Assembly: GCA_041570235.1 (NCBI GenBank)
Contig: JBFFWN010000159.1
Location: forward strand, 1-8,380
Source of the DNA: SZUA-36 sp041570235
GTDB lineage: Bacteria; Pseudomonadota; Gammaproteobacteria; Xanthomonadales; SZUA-36
Direction of reading: 5' to 3'
Length of the DNA stretch: 8,380 nt
Shown: one piece after another, positions 6,838 to 8,380 of the stretch
Layout of the letters: every line of letters starts with the position of its first letter
Numbering within the stretch: position 1 is the first letter of the stretch
The notes under the pieces: generated by a model
Told to the model about the DNA's origin: nothing
The model's input: the letters and a program-made list of their open reading frames with translations, nothing else
Databases searched by the model: none
Made by a program: the position numbers and the translations under genes

Positions 6838-6851
6838 ACTTTATTCTGATC
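6838..6851 (-). repeat. Right copy of the inverted motif
   Basis: Read on the minus strand it is GATCAGAATAAAGT. The CAGAATAAAGT core (6848-6838) is identical to the left copy in inverted orientation, and the outer bases have diverged. Together the two copies bracket about 300 bases holding the serine-hydrolase/TPR remnant. No target-site duplication is evident. From here to 6931 I see no gene or terminator. Confidence 0.5.
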
Positions 6852-6931
6852 ATCACCATTGGCGGCCCACGTAAAGTCGCAGGAAGAAGCCGCGGTGGAT
6901 ATTACCTGCCGGGGTTGATGGCGGTGTGCGG

Positions 6932-8101
6932 TCAGACCGAGAGCAGCTCAGCGTTATGCCCGTTTTTATCAAGCTCGCGCCGGACTTCAGCATGATAGAT
7001 GGAATTCATCAAAATAATGACGTCCGCTGTCTCTTTATTGAGAAGGTCAGGCCCGACAACCTCTTGTCCCGAGCCGGGGATAAAGCAATGGTGTTTGTGA
7101 GGGTTGATGTCGATGACCTTGCGGATGATAGCGGCCCCATCCAGCTGATTCAGGAACGCGGCGGCCTTTGACCCACCACCCCAAAGCATCACCGTCTTTT
7201 TGTCACGGGCGTAAGCCGCCAGCCGCGAAGTCCATTCGGCCTGCATGGCGGCATAGGCGGCTTTGAACGAATCAATCAGTTTTACCATTTGCATACCGCC
7301 GGGCTTTGCGCTGGATCCGGTACTCGTTGCAACGGGCCTTGCCACCAGCATGATGTACTGCGCGTCATAGTCCAGCCAGCACTCGAGCACTTCAAAACCG
7401 CAGTTATTGAACAGGGAGCACAGGGAGTCACGGTCAAAATATGAGCAGTGCTCATAATAGATGTCCCAGAATGCGCCCTCTTTGAGAATGCGAAGGGTAT
7501 CGGGCACCTCGAAAAACAACAGCGTGTCCAGCCGGTCACCAATGGAAGCGCGCAGGTCCCCCAGGAACTCGTGGACGTTCGGGATGTGCTCCAGCGTGTG
7601 GCGGCAGGCAATAACATCGGCCTGGTCAATTCCGTGACGGCGCTCCCACATTTCCTCTCGAAAGTCGATGCTCAACGCTGACGTATCGAGGCGGCCCGGC
7701 ACGTAAGCCGGATCGTAGCCAATTCCGCTATTGCCGCCCAGCTCACAGATCGCCGCCAGGAATTCACCCTTGCCGCTGCCGATTTCCAGCACGGTTTTGC
7801 CACTGATGTCGTAATCATCGATCAATCGGGTCGCCAGGCCGCGCAACCAGTTCATAAACGTCGGCGAGCAACCCTGGCTTTCCTCGCAGGTCGCGGAGTA
7901 TTCGTGGATCCCGCTCTCGAAAAGCCGGTTGGTGATAAAGCCGCAGCGCTGGCAGATGGCCAGTTCAATATCCCTTCGGGGGTAGTTAAGAGCCTGCTGC
8001 CGGGTTGGCATTAGAAGGGTGGTATGCACGGGTACCTGCCGGCACTCGTAGAATGGTTGCAGGCCGTCGGCAAGACAGGCCGGACAGGTTGACAGGCTCA
8101 C
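6932..8101 (-). CDS. SAM-dependent C-methyltransferase, nucleotide-sugar type
   Basis: A 389-residue three-domain methyltransferase of the NovU/TylC3/TcaB9 type, which puts a methyl group on a carbon of an NDP-keto-sugar. The N-terminal zinc domain has C6, C9 (CPAC) and C50, C53 (CQRC). The SAM-binding core has LEIGSGKGEF (105-114), GYDP (128-131) and the CRHTLEHIPN block (166-175). YYEHCSYF (215-222) carries the Glu-His pair (E217, H218) that corresponds to active-site residues described for this family. The C-terminal Rossmann-like domain begins at WGGGSKAAAFLNQL (307-320) and includes CFIPGS and IILMNSIYHAEV. The GTG start at 8101 has GGAG 7 bases upstream and overlaps the TGA of the preceding gene as GTGA, so the two are translationally coupled. 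A role in a surface polysaccharide or other glycan is inferred from the family; the sugar substrate is unknown, and O-methylation cannot be excluded. Confidence 0.87.
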   Translation of the reverse strand: MSLSTCPACLADGLQPFYECRQVPVHTTLLMPTRQQALNYPRRDIELAICQRCGFITNRLFESGIHEYSATCEESQGCSPTFMNWLRGLATRLIDDYDISGKTVLEIGSGKGEFLAAICELGGNSGIGYDPAYVPGRLDTSALSIDFREEMWERRHGIDQADVIACRHTLEHIPNVHEFLGDLRASIGDRLDTLLFFEVPDTLRILKEGAFWDIYYEHCSYFDRDSLCSLFNNCGFEVLECWLDYDAQYIMLVARPVATSTGSSAKPGGMQMVKLIDSFKAAYAAMQAEWTSRLAAYARDKKTVMLWGGGSKAAAFLNQLDGAAIIRKVIDINPHKHHCFIPGSGQEVVGPDLLNKETADVIILMNSIYHAEVRRELDKNGHNAELLSV

Positions 8102-8380
8102 AGGTCATCTCCGGAAAGAATGTGCGGGGCGGGCAGCGGCACGATGAATTTGCCGCCAGAGCGCAGCCAGGCACTTTCCTGCAGTAATATCTCGCGGCGC
8201 AGGTTCCAGGCCAGCAACAAAAGGTAATCCGGTTGCCTGGTTTTGATTTCTGCCGTGGATATGATCGGGATATTCACTCCCGGAATCCATTTACCTTGCT
8301 TGAGGGTATTCCGGTCTACCGCATATTCAACATGGCGGGCAGCCCCACCCAGGCAGTTGAGCAACACCGTACCCTTGGCG
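8098..8380 (-). CDS. C-terminal domain of a second C-methyltransferase (partial)
   Basis: Only the last 93 codons are inside the window; the 5' part lies past base 8380. The visible part is the C-terminal domain typical of sugar C-methyltransferases (Methyltransf_14 type): AKGTVLLNCLGG, VEYAVDRNTLKQGKWIPGVN then IPI, PDYLLLLAWNLRREI, and GGKFIVPLP near the end. It is closer to the family's usual form than the matching domain of the next gene. The zinc and SAM domains would be upstream. The stop overlaps the GTG start of the downstream methyltransferase by three bases (GTGA), so both belong to one operon, transcribed leftward. Confidence 0.85.
   Translation of the reverse strand, partial: AKGTVLLNCLGGAARHVEYAVDRNTLKQGKWIPGVNIPIISTAEIKTRQPDYLLLLAWNLRREILLQESAWLRSGGKFIVPLPAPHILSGDDL

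Overview
The window looks like a chromosomal stretch of a moderate-GC Gram-negative bacterium, most likely a free-living or marine gammaproteobacterium. The assignment is by inference: Tat- and Sec-exported proteins, an outer-membrane-type lipoprotein GH3 glucosidase of the ExoP class, an IorA/IorB-type molybdenum hydroxylase, a C-terminal segment resembling MaoP/YifE, and a short GGGGACAG-AATAAAGT motif of a kind I remember from REP/RAYT-type repeats of gammaproteobacteria. There are no RNA genes, CRISPR array, intact transposon or phage genes.

Layout, left to right. (1) 1-866, minus: the 3' part of a molybdenum hydroxylase operon, with the 2Fe-2S subunit (IorA type) overlapping by ATGA the Tat-exported molybdopterin subunit (IorB type), which runs out of the window. 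(2) 1051-1728, minus: an exported DUF3313-type protein. (3) 1944-4505, plus: a large GH3 lipoprotein beta-glucosidase/exo-glucanase with an ExoP-like C-terminal domain, divergent from the DUF3313 gene. (4) 4552-5883, minus: a PcfJ-like protein, convergent with GH3, carrying a tail that resembles MaoP/YifE (DUF413). (5) 5963-6508, plus: a small secreted protein of a conserved uncharacterised family, starting at TTG. (6) 6509-6931: a decayed patch with about 70 residues of a class C beta-lactamase-like serine hydrolase, joined out of frame to a TPR-like C-terminal end, all between two inverted copies of a CAGAATAAAGT motif. (7) 6932-8380, minus: two overlapping genes (GTGA overlap) for NDP-sugar C-methyltransferase-type enzymes, the upstream one cut by the window edge. 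They probably form the end of a surface-glycan or nucleotide-sugar cluster.

The genes form several unrelated short units, not one pathway: oxidation of N-heterocycles or aldehydes, glucan or oligosaccharide breakdown at the cell surface, and sugar methylation. I did not find a clear new multi-gene system. The parts most worth a second look are the PcfJ protein with its MaoP-like tail and the motif-bounded serine-hydrolase/TPR remnant.
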